This document shows, piece after piece, positions 11,498-26,540 of a DNA stretch of 64,000 bases. Position 1 is the first letter of the stretch, and each line of letters begins with the position of its first letter. The notes under the pieces are model-generated. The model was not told where the DNA came from. It saw only the letters and a list, made by a program, of their open reading frames with translations, and ran no database searches. Origin of the DNA: Ursus arctos (Eukaryota; Chordata; Mammalia; Carnivora; Ursidae); contig NW_026623100.1 of NCBI RefSeq assembly GCF_023065955.2, forward strand, positions 14,051,001 through 14,115,000. Direction: 5' to 3'. A program made the position numbers and the translations under genes.

Positions 11498-11566
11498 ATT
11501 GGCAGGGCTGACAGTGATTGGCAGCGGTTGCCGTGGCAACGCCACAACGACACGCCGCAGACCAAT
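11498..11566 (+). promoter_or_regulatory. SIX3: SIX3 proximal promoter: CCAAT boxes and RFX X-box
   Basis: Two inverted CCAAT boxes (ATTGG at 11498-11502 and 11517-11521) and one direct box (CCAAT at 11562-11566) flank GTTGCCGTGGCAAC at 11527-11540. The latter is a near-perfect inverted-repeat X-box bound by RFX-family factors. Inverted CCAAT boxes bind NF-Y, which often cooperates with RFX. No TATA box is obvious. The cluster sits about 440-510 bp before the start codon, where a proximal promoter is expected. The transcription start, probably within about 11600-11720, is an inference. Confidence 0.6.
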
Positions 11567-11599
11567 AGAAAAGCGAAACAAAATGTTTCAATGCTGCAC

Positions 11600-14834
<3,235 letters not shown>

Positions 14835-14847
14835 TAGCCAAGGCCGC

Positions 14848-14940
14848 CCTCCTCCCCCCTCCCCCTCCTTCCCCTCCTCCTCCTCCTCCTCCTCCTGCTC
14901 CTCCTCGCCCTCCTCCTCTTCCTCTTCTTCCTCCATCCCC
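14848..14940. repeat. (CTCC)n-rich pyrimidine tract in SIX3 3'UTR
   Basis: A near-continuous C/T tract, mostly CTC and CCT triplets, starting 14 bases after the stop codon. Confidence 0.85.
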
Positions 14941-14971
14941 AGAACAAACCGAAATCAGGATACACAATCAT

Positions 14972-14999
14972 ACACACACACACACAAGTACACACACAC
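14972..14999. repeat. (CA)n repeat in SIX3 3'UTR
   Basis: An interrupted CA dinucleotide run within the transcribed 3' untranslated region. Confidence 0.85.
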
Positions 15000-16441
15000 T
15001 TCCACCCCAGCCAAAAATATATAAAAACCAAGAAAAATAACAAATTAAACGCAAACTATCAACAACCCCAACCACCATCTACCACCACGGCCACCCCAAA
15101 GGACCGCGACGCCAACAGACAGTTACAAACGCTGATGTTGCGGGCAGAAAACATAAAAGAGGTGACAATTGTATACTTTCTAGGACAAGCACGGCTTCTC
15201 CTTTCGGTTCCCACGGACCCGGCACCCCACCTGCATGACGATTTATTTGTATCTGGGAAAATATTCTCTCTAGTTTAAAACGATTTAAAAAGAGTCGACT
15301 GTACAAAAACCGACCACCACCACGACGACAAGACGACAAAAGCAAAACAGACAAAAAGAGAAAAAAATAAAACCGCCATCTCCGTTCAGAATTTGTTTAA
15401 AAAAAAAAAAAAAAGAACTCCTCGAGAGGGAAATAGCAAATGTTTCTCGCCTTTTGTTGCTCGCTCTCTTTTTTCCTCTCTCGCTCTTCTTTCTTTCTCT
15501 GTTTTTAAGTCCAAGTATTGGTCAAACAAGATGCAATCTTCTGTTTTTTGTTCACCAGACAATCATTTTCTTCGTAAGCACCTTTTTCTCTCCACTCTGT
15601 CACTGCCTGTGTGGGTACTGGTTATAAATGTGGAAAAAGAATAGTTATGACTGTAACAGATTTTTATTTTTATTTCAAAATTTTATATGAATTATGTATA
15701 TCTTAATGATCGGTCATTTTCCCAGTTTGTAATATATGTGTAGAAATTGCCTGTATATGATATTGCTTTTTCTCCTCTTCCTTTTTCATTCTCTTCCCCC
15801 CCTTCCTGTCTCTTTCCTTTTTGGGGTTCCCCTCCCACTCAGTGTTCCTGGCGTCGACTTGGCAGTCAAGGCGTGGCGTGGCGGGCTGGGTTAGGAAGAG
15901 GGACCCTGTCGCTAGCGGAAGCGGAGAGTGAGACCGTAGTATTCTTATGCAAAAGCTATTTCAAGTATTTCTTAGCTGCTTTGGAGATATCTCTCACTCC
16001 CCGTAGGGCGCTTTTACTGTTATCTTAACTGCGTGTTTATCTATATGTAAAAACTTTCTAAAGCAAATACAGTATTCTCCATTTTCTTATCACTCCCCGG
16101 AGACTCGTGTTTTTGTCCACCCCGGGGCCGCAGCCCGGGGTGCAGCGCCCGGCCTTTGCTTCCACTCCACCTACGCGGCTCGGCTCGGGCTGGGGCAGGA
16201 TTTTAAGGCTGGGTAGGCGCTTTTCCTTGGAGGGGGTGGGGGTGGGGGGTGGGAAGATGGGAACAGACCCTTCGGAGGAGAACCAAAGCCAAATCCGGAA
16301 CGAAAGGCTCAGAGGGCGCAGGGGGAGGGGGCCACAGCCGGTTTCTTCAGAAGGAGATGCCAGGCCGAGATCCGCAGGAATTAGAGCCTGCTGCTGCCCT
16401 TGTGGGTCTTTGGGTGTGTTTGGCATCTTTTGGTTGCTGTT

Positions 16442-16447
<6 letters not shown>

Positions 16448-16491
<44 letters not shown>
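16448..16491. repeat. (GT)n microsatellite
   Basis: A pure GT run of about 22 units, 1.6 kb past the SIX3 stop codon. The longest uninterrupted dinucleotide repeat in the window, so likely polymorphic. Confidence 0.95.
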
Positions 16492-16494
<3 letters not shown>

Positions 16495-18086
16495 AAGGGT
16501 AAACATACAAGGTCAGCAGTCCAACCATCCACCAATCCAGAGCCGAGCTGACAGGTTTTGTCTTCTTTTTGTGGGGTGGAGTTGGGGGCAACTGTGACCA
16601 GGGTAGGGAAGGTGGAGAGAGGAAAGGAGAAGGTAGTCGGAGGAGTTTAGGGCCTACAATCAGGATTGGACCTTCTCCTCGCCACTGGTGTTCGCGTCTG
16701 TGTGACTGTATGACTTGCCTTGCGGATCTCGATCTGTCTCCTTGAAATTTCTTCCCGTCTCTTGGGATCAACTGGAGACTCTCCAGCCCCTAAGACATTT
16801 TCAGAGCTGGTTTACACTTGAAAACGAAAACCAAAAAAATCACCGTCTTTGCTAACCAGGTTCCCCCAGGCCCCAGGCCTCCCTGCCCTGCCTGGGCCCC
16901 CACAGTTGCCGGTGCTGGCGTGGCTGACCGCGCCTCTGCCGCTCTGGGCCAGGCCAGCTTCCGCCCTAGGAGCCAAAGAGGTAATTTCAGAAAACTTGCC
17001 TTCACTTGAAAGTCCAATTTCCAAAGGGAGGAGGATTAGGGAGAAACGTGCATGGAATTTCGCGCCGGTTCCAAACTAATTTTGACTTCCGATTTCCTTT
17101 TGTCCCCATCCCCAGTCTCGCCATGGGGTTTACGCAGGGTCTGGCCGGGCAGAAAGGCCGCCAGGCCCAGAGGTGCTCTGTGCGTGCAAGTGGGCCTTGT
17201 GGGCCCAGGGCGAGCTTGCCTGGAAGGGAAGGTTTCTGTGTGCGTCTTTCCTGAGATCCAGGGCATTCAGATGACCTCGGGAGCTTCCAAGTTCTGAGGC
17301 CTGGCACCCAGTGCCAGAATCTCTGCATGCATTCAGTGCCCTGGGAAACACTCCTCATGGTGCCACATTTCAGGCAATACGGCCTAGGTGTCAGGAATTT
17401 GGGGAACGGGCTTCTGGCTTCTACTCAGACGGAGCCTCTGTTCTGGTGCATAGAATGATGCCTGGGGTGACGGGCTCTGTCCCCGACCTGCATTTTAAAA
17501 TGTCTGGTTCATACTTGCCCCAGAACTTGGTCCTGATTGCAGAGAAGAGGCTGTCTCAGACAGCGTAGCGGGTCTGGATGGCCCCTACCCAACTGATAAG
17601 TAGAATGATGGGTGGAAGGACGGGGTGGCACTCCTGCCTGGTGACTCCTGGAGGAGCTTTGACTGGTGAACTAGGGAGCGGATGCCTTTTTGTCTGGGGA
17701 CAGACGACAAACTCGCGGAGTAAAAATGCCTCCTTCTCTCAACATCCCTGAGAAAGCAAGCAAGTTTGGAGGATCCAGTACTCATTCCTCTCTCTCTACT
17801 GCAGAAAACAGGCCATCTGACTCCATAGCAACCTCCAGCGTTGGGGGCCTAGGTTCTGTTGGGTGTCACCAGCCTGCTACCTGTCTTGTTGTCTGTCACC
17901 TATCACTCTCTCTCATCTCTTGTGTGTCTACTCAGGTCTGTACAAATACCAACACTCTGCTCTGCACTTTCTGACCTCACCTCCAGGTTCCCTGCGGGAG
18001 AGGTATGGGTGCTTGCGGTGAGCGGTATAGATGTATGCAATTCCAGCGCTGGGCTTCCACCATGCAGTCCAGCTCTGCATATAAAG

Positions 18087-18088
<2 letters not shown>

Positions 18089-18117
<29 letters not shown>
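18089..18117. repeat. (GT)n microsatellite
   Basis: A GT run of about 14 units. Confidence 0.93.
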
Positions 18118-18121
<4 letters not shown>

Positions 18122-19319
18122 TTGATAAATATGTGTGTATAGTGCATCAGTGTGTGTCCAGTATGTGTGTTCCTTTATATCGCCTATATGGTGGGTATGT
18201 GTGCGAAGCTTGGGCAGTTTATATTGACCTAGTTCGGCAAGTGGTTCAAGTACAACTATAGGGCGCTGTGTGTACAGGGCCTTTCTGTGCCGTGGACATG
18301 TGTTTTGTGGGTCTCCATTCTGGTGGGTTCCCTTGTTCTACTCAACCCACAGATACGACTCCCAGGCTACCCAGCCCTAACTGACTGGCCTCTGCCTTCA
18401 AGGAATGGGGGCCAAGGGGTCACAGTCGGTATTCTTTGAGCAGAGGGCAGAGGGGAGTTGGGCGCTTTGGCTTCCCCAGTTTGCCCTTTACCCTGATCCC
18501 CGAGGATATTACATTGGATTTGTCCCCCGCCCCTTTAAACATGGGAGTGAGAGAAAAGAGGCCCCTTTCCAGCCAGATCTCTTCTTTTATGGGCTGCCTG
18601 CCCATTCTCTTTCTGGGTCCCTTAAAGCTCTGGCCAAGACAGTCAACATTCCAGGGGCAGCCAGGGCAGAGCTCAAGGGTGAGGCCTGACGGAAGCCCCT
18701 GCTGGCAGACAAGCCAGCTCCGCCACCGTGCACAGCCCCCCACTGCCTGGGAATGCTGCGGGGCTGTCTTGGGAGAGTGTGTATACTGGTATGTGCATTC
18801 TCCTTAGCCTTGTCAGGCTGGGTAAGCAGGCGTCACCTTAACCACCCACCCTCTCTGTCCAGCCCCAGGGCAGCCCACGGGTCAGCTCCCCTCCTTCTGG
18901 TGCTGCTCAGCGCTGCCACACAGCACCCTCTGTGCACCCCTGCCCCGTGCGCCAGCAGGAGAGCTTGAAGTCTTCCCTGTGCATGTAGGCCTCTGTGTAC
19001 CTGGGCTGCCTACTCTAGCGATAAGGGACTTGAAGAAATGCACCGATCTGGGGAGAGTCTCTTCATTCCTGCCTCCCTCAAAGAAAAACAATGGCAATCC
19101 AGGATTTGTTGGGGGAAACCTGAAGCCACAGCACGGGAAGCAAAGCTGGAAACGTTTGTGCCAAAGTCATTGGCCCCTAGAAGCTGCCTGCCTGAGGTTA
19201 GAAAGGCCAATCTACCCCTTCCGGCCTACGCACCTCTCATCCTTGCACCCCTCCCCCGACTAGGAGCTCTGGCCCAGAGACCCTACCCTGCCCTTCTTCT
19301 TGTCCTCTTCAAATCCTGC

Positions 19320-19400
19320 AGAATTGACTGCCCAGCACCAACACAGTTAATTATCCCAAGTGAGACATGCAGCTGATTAAAATGAAATGACCTGGAAGCT
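19320..19400. promoter_or_regulatory. Candidate regulatory island with TAAT motifs
   Basis: A short AT-rich island holding GTTAATTATC at about 19346-19355 and TGATTAAAAT at about 19374-19383 in otherwise GC-rich DNA. It resembles a homeodomain-responsive element. Evidence is limited to motif density. Confidence 0.25.
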
Positions 19401-20976
19401 GCCACGGCGTGGGGTGGGGTGTTGATCAATAGTGGGATTGAAGGCATAGGAGCCTGGCTGGTTCCGGTGGGGACTCAGGTAGGAGGTGGTGAGACCCGCC
19501 AGGGATGGCCGGACTTTGGATGTGGGGAGGGCTCCAGTGAGGTGATGGGAGGGCCAGGCCCAGGCCTAGGTGGGCCGAGTGGGGGTGGAACGTGAACCCT
19601 ACTGTGGGCTGTGGCAGCAGAGTGACTCTCTCAGCTTCTTTTGAAAGGAGAACTGACCAGCCCATCACACTGTGGACCTAGCCCATCACTAGGCTCCCTG
19701 GAGCTCGAAGCCCAGGCTCCAGACTGTGGCACATTGGGTGCACTTGGCCTCCCCAAGCAGGGGATGACCCTGTCTCTTCTCCCTCTCCCTGTCTTTCTGT
19801 GCCTCCATGGCCATCTAGGTCCCCCGCCTAGGTCTTTGTGTGGCTGTCCCCTGGGGCACCGGCTGCTGCCTCGGGGTCTTTTTTGGGCCCCTCACCAATG
19901 CCTGACCCTGCGTGCCCAGGCACTGGGGATGAGATGCCCAGCTCTCTGGGGTGCGCTCACGGTCCCCAGGTGCTCGGAGCTCAGGCCCACCCAACTCCCC
20001 ACCACCCTGGGCCCTTCCAGCCCCAGCTGAGTGGAGCCTCCTCGGTCCCAGTGTGTAGGCCGGGCGGCCCTCTGGTCCAAGGAAGGGCAGGAGGGAGCCA
20101 GGGAGGAGGGGAGCAGTGCTAGCCGGCTCCGATTTCTCCGGTCAGCTGAGCACAACTTTCCATTCGAGTGTATTCATGCAGCGGCTGATTGAGCTCTGCA
20201 GTGTGGGGTGGGGCTCCGCAGGAGCGGGCAGGCACAGCCCGGCTGCCCGAGCCTACACCGCACACGCATACACACACTCACATGCGCACACACACTCAAT
20301 TATCGACACAAATATACCCCTCAACTCACATGTTATGCACACAACTCGCCTCCGGGCCGTTTCATCGTAAACCCAATACGGGCCTTTCCCTTATACATCC
20401 ACCTGCCTCCAGAGCAGTTTGCCTGCACCCATAGACCTCCTTCCCGACACGACGTAGGGCCCCTTTCTGATTTCCTCTTTACAGATTCTACCTCGGTCCT
20501 GAGACACAAACACAAGAACACACCATCCTTCCTCTCTCCTGCAGGCGCACTCCCTGGGGCACATAATCTCCCACTTGCACAGATTTGGAATACATAAACA
20601 TGCCCCATCTCACAATTACACCCTCTACAGAACTATGCACACCGGGGAAAAAAACCACAGGTCTGCATAAAACAGCATTAGCACCAATCAACATTTAGTG
20701 TGCTGTCTGCTCTATATAATGGCTGGGACTTGCCAAAAATTCACATACAAGGAAGGGAGCAGATAAGCAATAAGTATAGTCGGAGAGCATAGATGCCACC
20801 CGTCTACCAAAACAAACACACAGAGGATACACAGAGGAAGGCTTCAGACACACGACATGCGTGAGCCAACCCAAAGATATAATAGGAATGGCCCCCAGAG
20901 GCACTTCAACCCCCAAACCACATTGCCTGATTCTAGTCACTTGGAGACCACCCATTAGCCCAACCTCACCCACTCC

Positions 20977-20979
<3 letters not shown>

Positions 20980-21012
<33 letters not shown>
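20980..21012. repeat. (CA)n microsatellite
   Basis: A pure CA run of about 16 units. The DNA for several hundred bases upstream (20250-20660) is also CA-rich but interrupted. Confidence 0.93.
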
Positions 21013-21013
<1 letters not shown>

Positions 21014-22099
21014 AGGAGGCTGGGGCTCCAATGAAGATAGGCAGAGAACTAGGTAAGCACCTTGGGTGAAACATGGCTAATCTTGGGAGTAGTCAGGAAA
21101 TGGGGGGGGGGTCCTCCATTTTATAATCCACCCCAAAACACTCAGGGGTATTTGTTTTGCTGAACAAGAAGGTAAGGGAGAATATAGAAGAGGGAGAGAA
21201 ATCATAGAGAAGGGATAAAAGCAGAAGGAGAGGAAAAGAGAGAAAGGAGAGCAGGGTTGAGACCCAAAGTGGGAAGGACGGGAATAGGAAGGGTGAGGGA
21301 AAATGGAGAGCCGCTACTGACCGGGGAGGGCCAAGCCTGCCTGGGGAGAGGGTGCTGGCTGCAAGCAGAGGGACGAATTCGGTTTCCAGGAAAGTACCCA
21401 GGGGAGCACACTGACTGATGGCAGGTGGGACCTGGGAAGTGAGCTGAGTGTTGCGAAGGTGTGAGGTGGGGGCAGAATGCCCACTCCTCTGGGGGCTGGG
21501 GGCTACCGATTCCTTGGCCCAGAAGAGGCCAACCCGAACATGCCTGTCTGCATTCAGCAACAGCCTCCCCCAACCCCCACCCCTGCACGCTCAGAGACCC
21601 CCACATGCGACTTCACTCGCATGACACACAGAGCCCCCCCTCCACACATTCACACACCCCCTAGCAAAGTAGACACTGGCCCAGCGTCCCTCTGCACAGA
21701 ACAGAGGCCCGTCAGCACTCCTAGCGATCTCTCTTCACTTTTTACAAATAAGTCCGTGACTCTCACCGATCTATACACACACTCTTTTTGGAAAAGGAAA
21801 GGGCCTTAAGCTGCGGGAGTGTACCCTTCAGACGTTGAGGACTTTACAGAATGTGCTGGCAAGAAAGGAAGGCACAGGAAAAGCCACATCTGTCTGTCTC
21901 TCCTCCTGCTGCGCTTGCCCCGACCGGGGGGGAGGGGGGAGCCTCTCTGCGGGAGGATGGAGATGGCAGTGGGGCTGGGGTCGCTCTAGATCAGGAAATA
22001 CCGGCTTTCCTGAAAAGGTGAGGCTTGGGGCCAGGGATGAGTTCTTGGACCCCCGGAGGTGAAAGCAGGAGTGTGGGCGATCCGGGAACGTAAACAGGT

Positions 22100-22450
22100 C
22101 TGAAGGGCGGTGGCAAGGCCCAGAGGTGAGCGAGACCCGGGCTGTGTGTGTAGGAGGCAGGCCCGTGGGGCGGGGGTCTGAGAGGAAGCCTACTCGGCTC
22201 GGTGGGTGCGCGCTCCCCGAGTCCCCGCTCCGCCCCCCTCCTGCCCGCTTCCGCGGAGCTCTGGCGCTGGGCCTTTGTCCCCGCTTCCCTAGCTCCGACT
22301 CCGTCTTTCTTCTTTCAGGCCGCTGGGAGGCGCTGTGGCCGTAGCCCCAGCCTCCCCTGGCCGGATTCCCCGCTCCTCCTGCCGCGCCGCCTTTCCCCAC
22401 CAGGGTCCCCGCGGTGCTGGGCCGCCCCGGGCGATAGCCAGGCCTGTGCC
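22100..22450. other. CpG island downstream of SIX3
   Basis: A GC-rich block with many CG dinucleotides, about 7 kb past the SIX3 stop. It immediately precedes an AT-rich homeodomain-motif cluster. No exon is recognised. Confidence 0.5.
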
Positions 22451-22479
22451 TGGGGGCGGCCTGGAGCCCTTCCAGGACA

Positions 22480-22610
22480 GCAGTGGCTTTGGTTTGTTGG
22501 ATTTTGAGATGACTATTTACCATTATAACTAATTTGCGACCATTATTAAACAGAAATTCTTAGCAGGGCCTCTTAATGACTGATCGCTCTGCTAATTACG
22601 GGCGTGCGCG
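22480..22610. promoter_or_regulatory. Candidate downstream enhancer: homeodomain-site cluster
   Basis: Six TAAT/ATTA-type cores fall within about 110 bp: CATTATAAC and CTAATTTG at about 22521-22536, CATTATTAAA at 22541-22550, TTAATGA at 22573-22579, and CTAATTA at 22592-22598. The cluster sits between two GC-rich flanks and has no repeat character. SIX3 and other forebrain homeodomain factors bind such cores. Function is inferred. Confidence 0.4.
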
Positions 22611-23517
22611 CCTCTGGCTCCGCAGCCCGGGACCCGCGCCGCTGCCTCCTGCCTGCCGCCACCTCGTCTGTGACGCACTGGCTCTGCAGGGCCGGGCTGG
22701 ACTGGGAGAAGGACAGACCGACAGACACAAGTGCCCATGGGGGCGGATGAAATCCAGGCCACGGTCCGCACTGACGTCTCTGAGCTGGAGGCGGCTCTGA
22801 TGACACGTGAAGAGGAAAGCGAAGCTCAGAGAGGGCGATGACTTGGCTACTGTCACACAGCCGGCCCCTACCCTCATACACCCCGCCATACCTGTACAGC
22901 TCCGGTGCCCCCGTCCAGTCTTTCTTGCCCCTGCGCTCCCTGCAGCCAGCAAATACTTCCCTAAGATCCTGTTTTTGAGTGCGCAAGATGAGACAAATTC
23001 GAGAGAAGGGAGTGGGAAAGGGCGGAGAGCGGCCGTCTCAGGCTCTGCCTGTCTGGGCTCACATTCCCGCTCGCTAGCTCCTCCACTTGGACTTTATTAG
23101 CATTTGGCCCAAACCAAAACGTACCTCCCACAAGGGACTGGACCTGAGAGACGCCCTGGGCAAGGAGCCACACTACACTGGCATTCCTCTGAAGCCCCAA
23201 GGATGAGCAGAGATTTCAGCGGGCTCCTCTCGCAGATTGGACGGAGCCCCATTTGCACCACCAACTCTTACCAGCGCGTGGAGCTCCATGGTGTATATGT
23301 GAGTGTGAAGTGCGTGTATATGTGAACTTTGTGGAGTGTGCAGTGAGGCTGCTGTACCGATTCCCAAGAGAAGCAGGAGAGATATTGATTTCATGACCTC
23401 CGACACACCTAACTGCACCTGTGCCTGAGGGGGAGGGGACAGTGTCCAGACCCAATGTGTGCTTGTGGGTATGAATACATCCAACCTAGTCCAAAAATAA
23501 GAAGGGAGGAGGTAGGT

Positions 23518-24060
23518 TAAGCCTTGCCCTCAAGTTGCTCATAGTCCACCAGTGGATGGTCAAAGTCATCACTGAAAAACAAACAGATCCATTGTAGTTG
23601 CATACAGAGTGTTTTGGAGAGTGAGAACTTCAAGATTAATGACAACTTTGGGGATGGGGAACAGGAAGAGCTTCTCAGAAGAGGTGGCTTTGACGAGAAA
23701 GATGAATTGTTTGGAGGAGATTCCAGGCTGGAACAGAGGGAGCAAAGGCATGGAGAAGGTTTGGATTCCAGAGCAGAGCCATGTGGCTGGTGCCTGGTGC
23801 CTAAGTAAGGCTGATAAGGGGGTCTGAGAGATGGGTGAGTGGGGGTGAGCCACAAGGTCAGGCAAGTTGTGTGGCCTGGATCCCATGGGCGCTGGGGGCC
23901 AGATATGGCTTTATGGAGAGCTAAAGTGGTTATACCCAGAGCTCTGCTCCAGAACTTTGGCTGGAGGGAGGGAGGCTGCAGACAGAAAGGCAGGTTAGAA
24001 GGCTCTTTCCAAACAGCAGGCAAGAAGGGAAGGGCGGATTGAGCTGAGGCTGCAGAACCA
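23518..24060. repeat. Ancient L2-like repeat relic
   Basis: The sequence follows the degenerate wording typical of L2 3' regions, such as GAAGAGCTTCTCAGAAGAGG and a later GGAACAGAGGGAGCAAAGGC-like segment. It is heavily diverged. It is the first recognisable interspersed repeat when reading from the left edge. Family assignment needs a repeat library. Confidence 0.45.
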
Positions 24061-24529
24061 GTTAAAGACATTCCCAAGGAGGAGTGGGGGAGGACATGAC
24101 CAGCTGAAGACCCATGGGCCTCCTGATGACATGATTTCTGTGTTTGCCCCCTTTTCATGGATCTGTGACTTGGTCCCAGATTGCATCCTCTGACCCCCAG
24201 TTCCTCCAGAAGCATCATGCCCTTCAGCCCTTCCTAAGGTTCACACGTGTTCCTTGGAGGAGTCTGTCGGTGGATCCCAAGAGCCAATCAGACTAGTGCA
24301 CTTTGTTGGGAAACCCATCCCCTACCCAGGACGGAGTCCAGTATGGCCAGGTCTCCTCCCATGTCCCCCACTTTCTGCTTTAGTTCCCCTGGCTGCCCAA
24401 TGACACCCTTTCCGAGTGGGCGCTAGGGTGAGGGGGGAAGAGGGAAAGCCTGAGTCTCAGGTCCCAGGCCTGAAGGGTCCTCGGGGAGTGGCTGGATTGA
24501 CCCGAGGAGACCAGCATCCTAGGTGAATG

Positions 24530-24850
24530 GGAGTGTGACCCGCGCGAGGGGTCCCCGAGGGTCAGAGATGAAGCAAGGGACCAGGGACCCGCGAGTCTTG
24601 GCGCGGCTGGAGAGTCTTCGTCTCAGCGCGACAGGCTCTGCGCAACTTCCACGCACTCAGCCTCCTGCAAACTGTTCCCGCGTCCTCCTCGTCGCGGGCT
24701 CCCGGGAGGGGAGGCAGCCCAGCGCCGGGGTGTTCCGTTTGAGCCTCCGGGACATTGAGGAAGGCTTTCCAGGCTGCAGCGGCGCTTCGACAAGGAGGAG
24801 GCATCGGCTCCAGAGCATCCGGGCAGCTTAGCAATCTCGTTGTGGACGCG
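24530..24850. other. Orphan CpG island
   Basis: Dense CG dinucleotides with no associated open frame of recognisable product. With the second CpG-rich patch at 25330-25520 it may mark an unannotated noncoding promoter or a silenced-domain island. Confidence 0.5.
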
Positions 24851-25445
24851 AACTCCGGTTAGAGACCCAGAGAAATGGAGTGAGTTGAAGTTCAACTCAA
24901 GTTTCTTCGCGCCGAGCCCCGAGATTCTTCTATTGCACTTTGCGGCCTCTCACGCCTGCTTCTCGTGAGCCGGGCAAGTCTGTGCGATTGAGTGTCGGCG
25001 CCTGCACGTGTCTACCGAGGGTGTGCGGCTGCGTGTGACATATGTCAGGGAGGAAGACTGGGAAGTCTCAGCTTCCAGGCTCGCTCTCACGTCCTCTCCA
25101 GAGCTGTGAGTGGGAAAGCTTTGTTCCTGGACTTGACCCTGTCTGCAGAGCGAGCAGGGATAGGGGAGAGAGAATTGGATCCATTCCCCTGGGGTGGGGG
25201 CAGAAGAGGGGAGTGGGTCAGGGAATCGAAGTTCCACGAGTCCCTCGAGAAGTTTCCAGACACTAGGTTAGGAGCTTTTACGAGCAGGACACTCACTGCC
25301 TCCTGGAGAGCCTGCCCGGGGCACCTCGCCCTCCATCGCGTCCGAAGGGTTACCCCTTCTGCTCTCTAGGCGCGCGCCCAGGCAAAAAAGTGAAACCAGG
25401 TCCCAGGTGGGAGGCAGCGCGCTGCGGGCCATTGGCGGGTTTTTG

Positions 25446-25459
25446 CTGCCACCTCGCGG
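25446..25459 (-). promoter_or_regulatory. CTCF-binding motif, minus orientation
   Basis: CTGCCACCTCGCGG is the exact reverse complement of the consensus CCGCGNGGNGGCAG. It lies in a CpG-rich patch. In this orientation CTCF-anchored loops usually extend to the left, towards SIX3. Confidence 0.6.
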
Positions 25460-26394
25460 CGGCGGCGCCGCGCAGCGGCCCAGTCCTCTGCGCCGAGGGC
25501 TCTGGATGTGCAGACGGGATGCAAGAGGGATTCACCCTGAGGCCCTTTCCTTTCCCCGCTTGGTTTTTCCCAGCACCTCTTACCCCAGGTAACCCCTTTT
25601 TACTTTTAAAGAAGTCTTCAATGGACCAAACCCTGTTTTATACCAAAATCCACGGTCTTGGGTCTGTAGGACTCTCCGCCTTGACCTGTGAGTTTTTGGG
25701 TGAACCTGTCTAGCCCCTACCTTTCTCTTAAGGATTTGATGCTGGAGCTGTCCACCTGGATTTGCCATAGTGTCTCCTGCTAAGGCTTTCCTTCTCCTGC
25801 AGGTGCCTCCGGGTCCCTTACAGGTGAAGTGTGGGGCTCTGCTTCCACCACGGTGGTCCGTCTGGCAGAAAGCCCACCCACCTGGCACCCACTTTCCCCC
25901 TCCACTCAGGTGGGACGGGGCACTGGGTGCTGAGCTGTTTTCTTGGGCTGCCCCTGATGGTGGAGGCACTGCCTCTCTCTGAACAGCATGGCCAGCTTTG
26001 GCTAATGGATTGAGTAGGATGGCAAAATGTCAGATGTGAAAGGAGGCTTTGGAATCATTTTCTTTCCCATTTCAAGAGATAAGGAAACTAAGACTTAGGA
26101 TGGCTCAGTCTTTGGCTGTCAGCACACAGCTCGTTAGGTGGCCCACGACTCTACATAGTCCGGAACGCTGCTTCAAGGACGTGGGGCTCCCATGCCAGGC
26201 GGTCTCAGAAGGGAGGGTGGTGGTAGGGAGTGGGCGGGAGGAACCTTTTCCTTATTCTCTTAAGATGATTTGCTTGCCTTGTTCTCCCTTATGCAGCGTA
26301 AATACTGACCCTCAGTCTCTTCTCTACGAATCCAGAATCCTGAAAGCTTTGTTTGGGCTTGTTTGTTTGTTGTATTTGCTGCCAAAACTATCTG

Positions 26395-26540
26395 GCTGCA
26401 GAACCGGAGCTAAACTGATGTGAAGCTATTTATAGCCCTCATTTATCCCACTTGGCAGGGATATCAGATGTTACACTGCGGAAATATTAATGTGCTTGAT
26501 TGCAGGTACTTCTCTGTTCCCTCGGGGGTGGTACTGAGTA
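26395..26540. promoter_or_regulatory. Candidate enhancer with perfect MEF2-type site
   Basis: A non-repetitive, balanced-composition block with CTATTTATAG at 26426-26435, a perfect MEF2 consensus, and GAAATATTAATG at about 26479-26490. It lacks coding features. The block looks like a conserved noncoding element but has not been aligned. Confidence 0.35.

Larger units (their letters stand above)
14835..16085 (+). other. SIX3: SIX3 3' untranslated region (approximate end)
   Basis: It starts with a CTCC-rich tract (14848-14940) and a CA repeat (14972-14999), then becomes A-rich and finally AT-rich with several ATTTTTATTTTTATTT-like runs at about 15660-15690. A canonical AATAAA lies at 15366-15371. 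A variant AATACA near 16066, close to where the AT-rich character ends, could serve a distal cleavage site. The exact 3' end is inferred from the change in composition, not seen. Confidence 0.5.
16086..22099. other. SIX3 downstream noncoding DNA, proximal
   Basis: Mostly unique, moderately GC-rich sequence with three dinucleotide microsatellites. A small homeodomain-motif island lies at 19320-19400. No SINE, L1 or LTR insertion is recognisable and no open frame has a domain or a believable exon structure. Confidence 0.6.
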
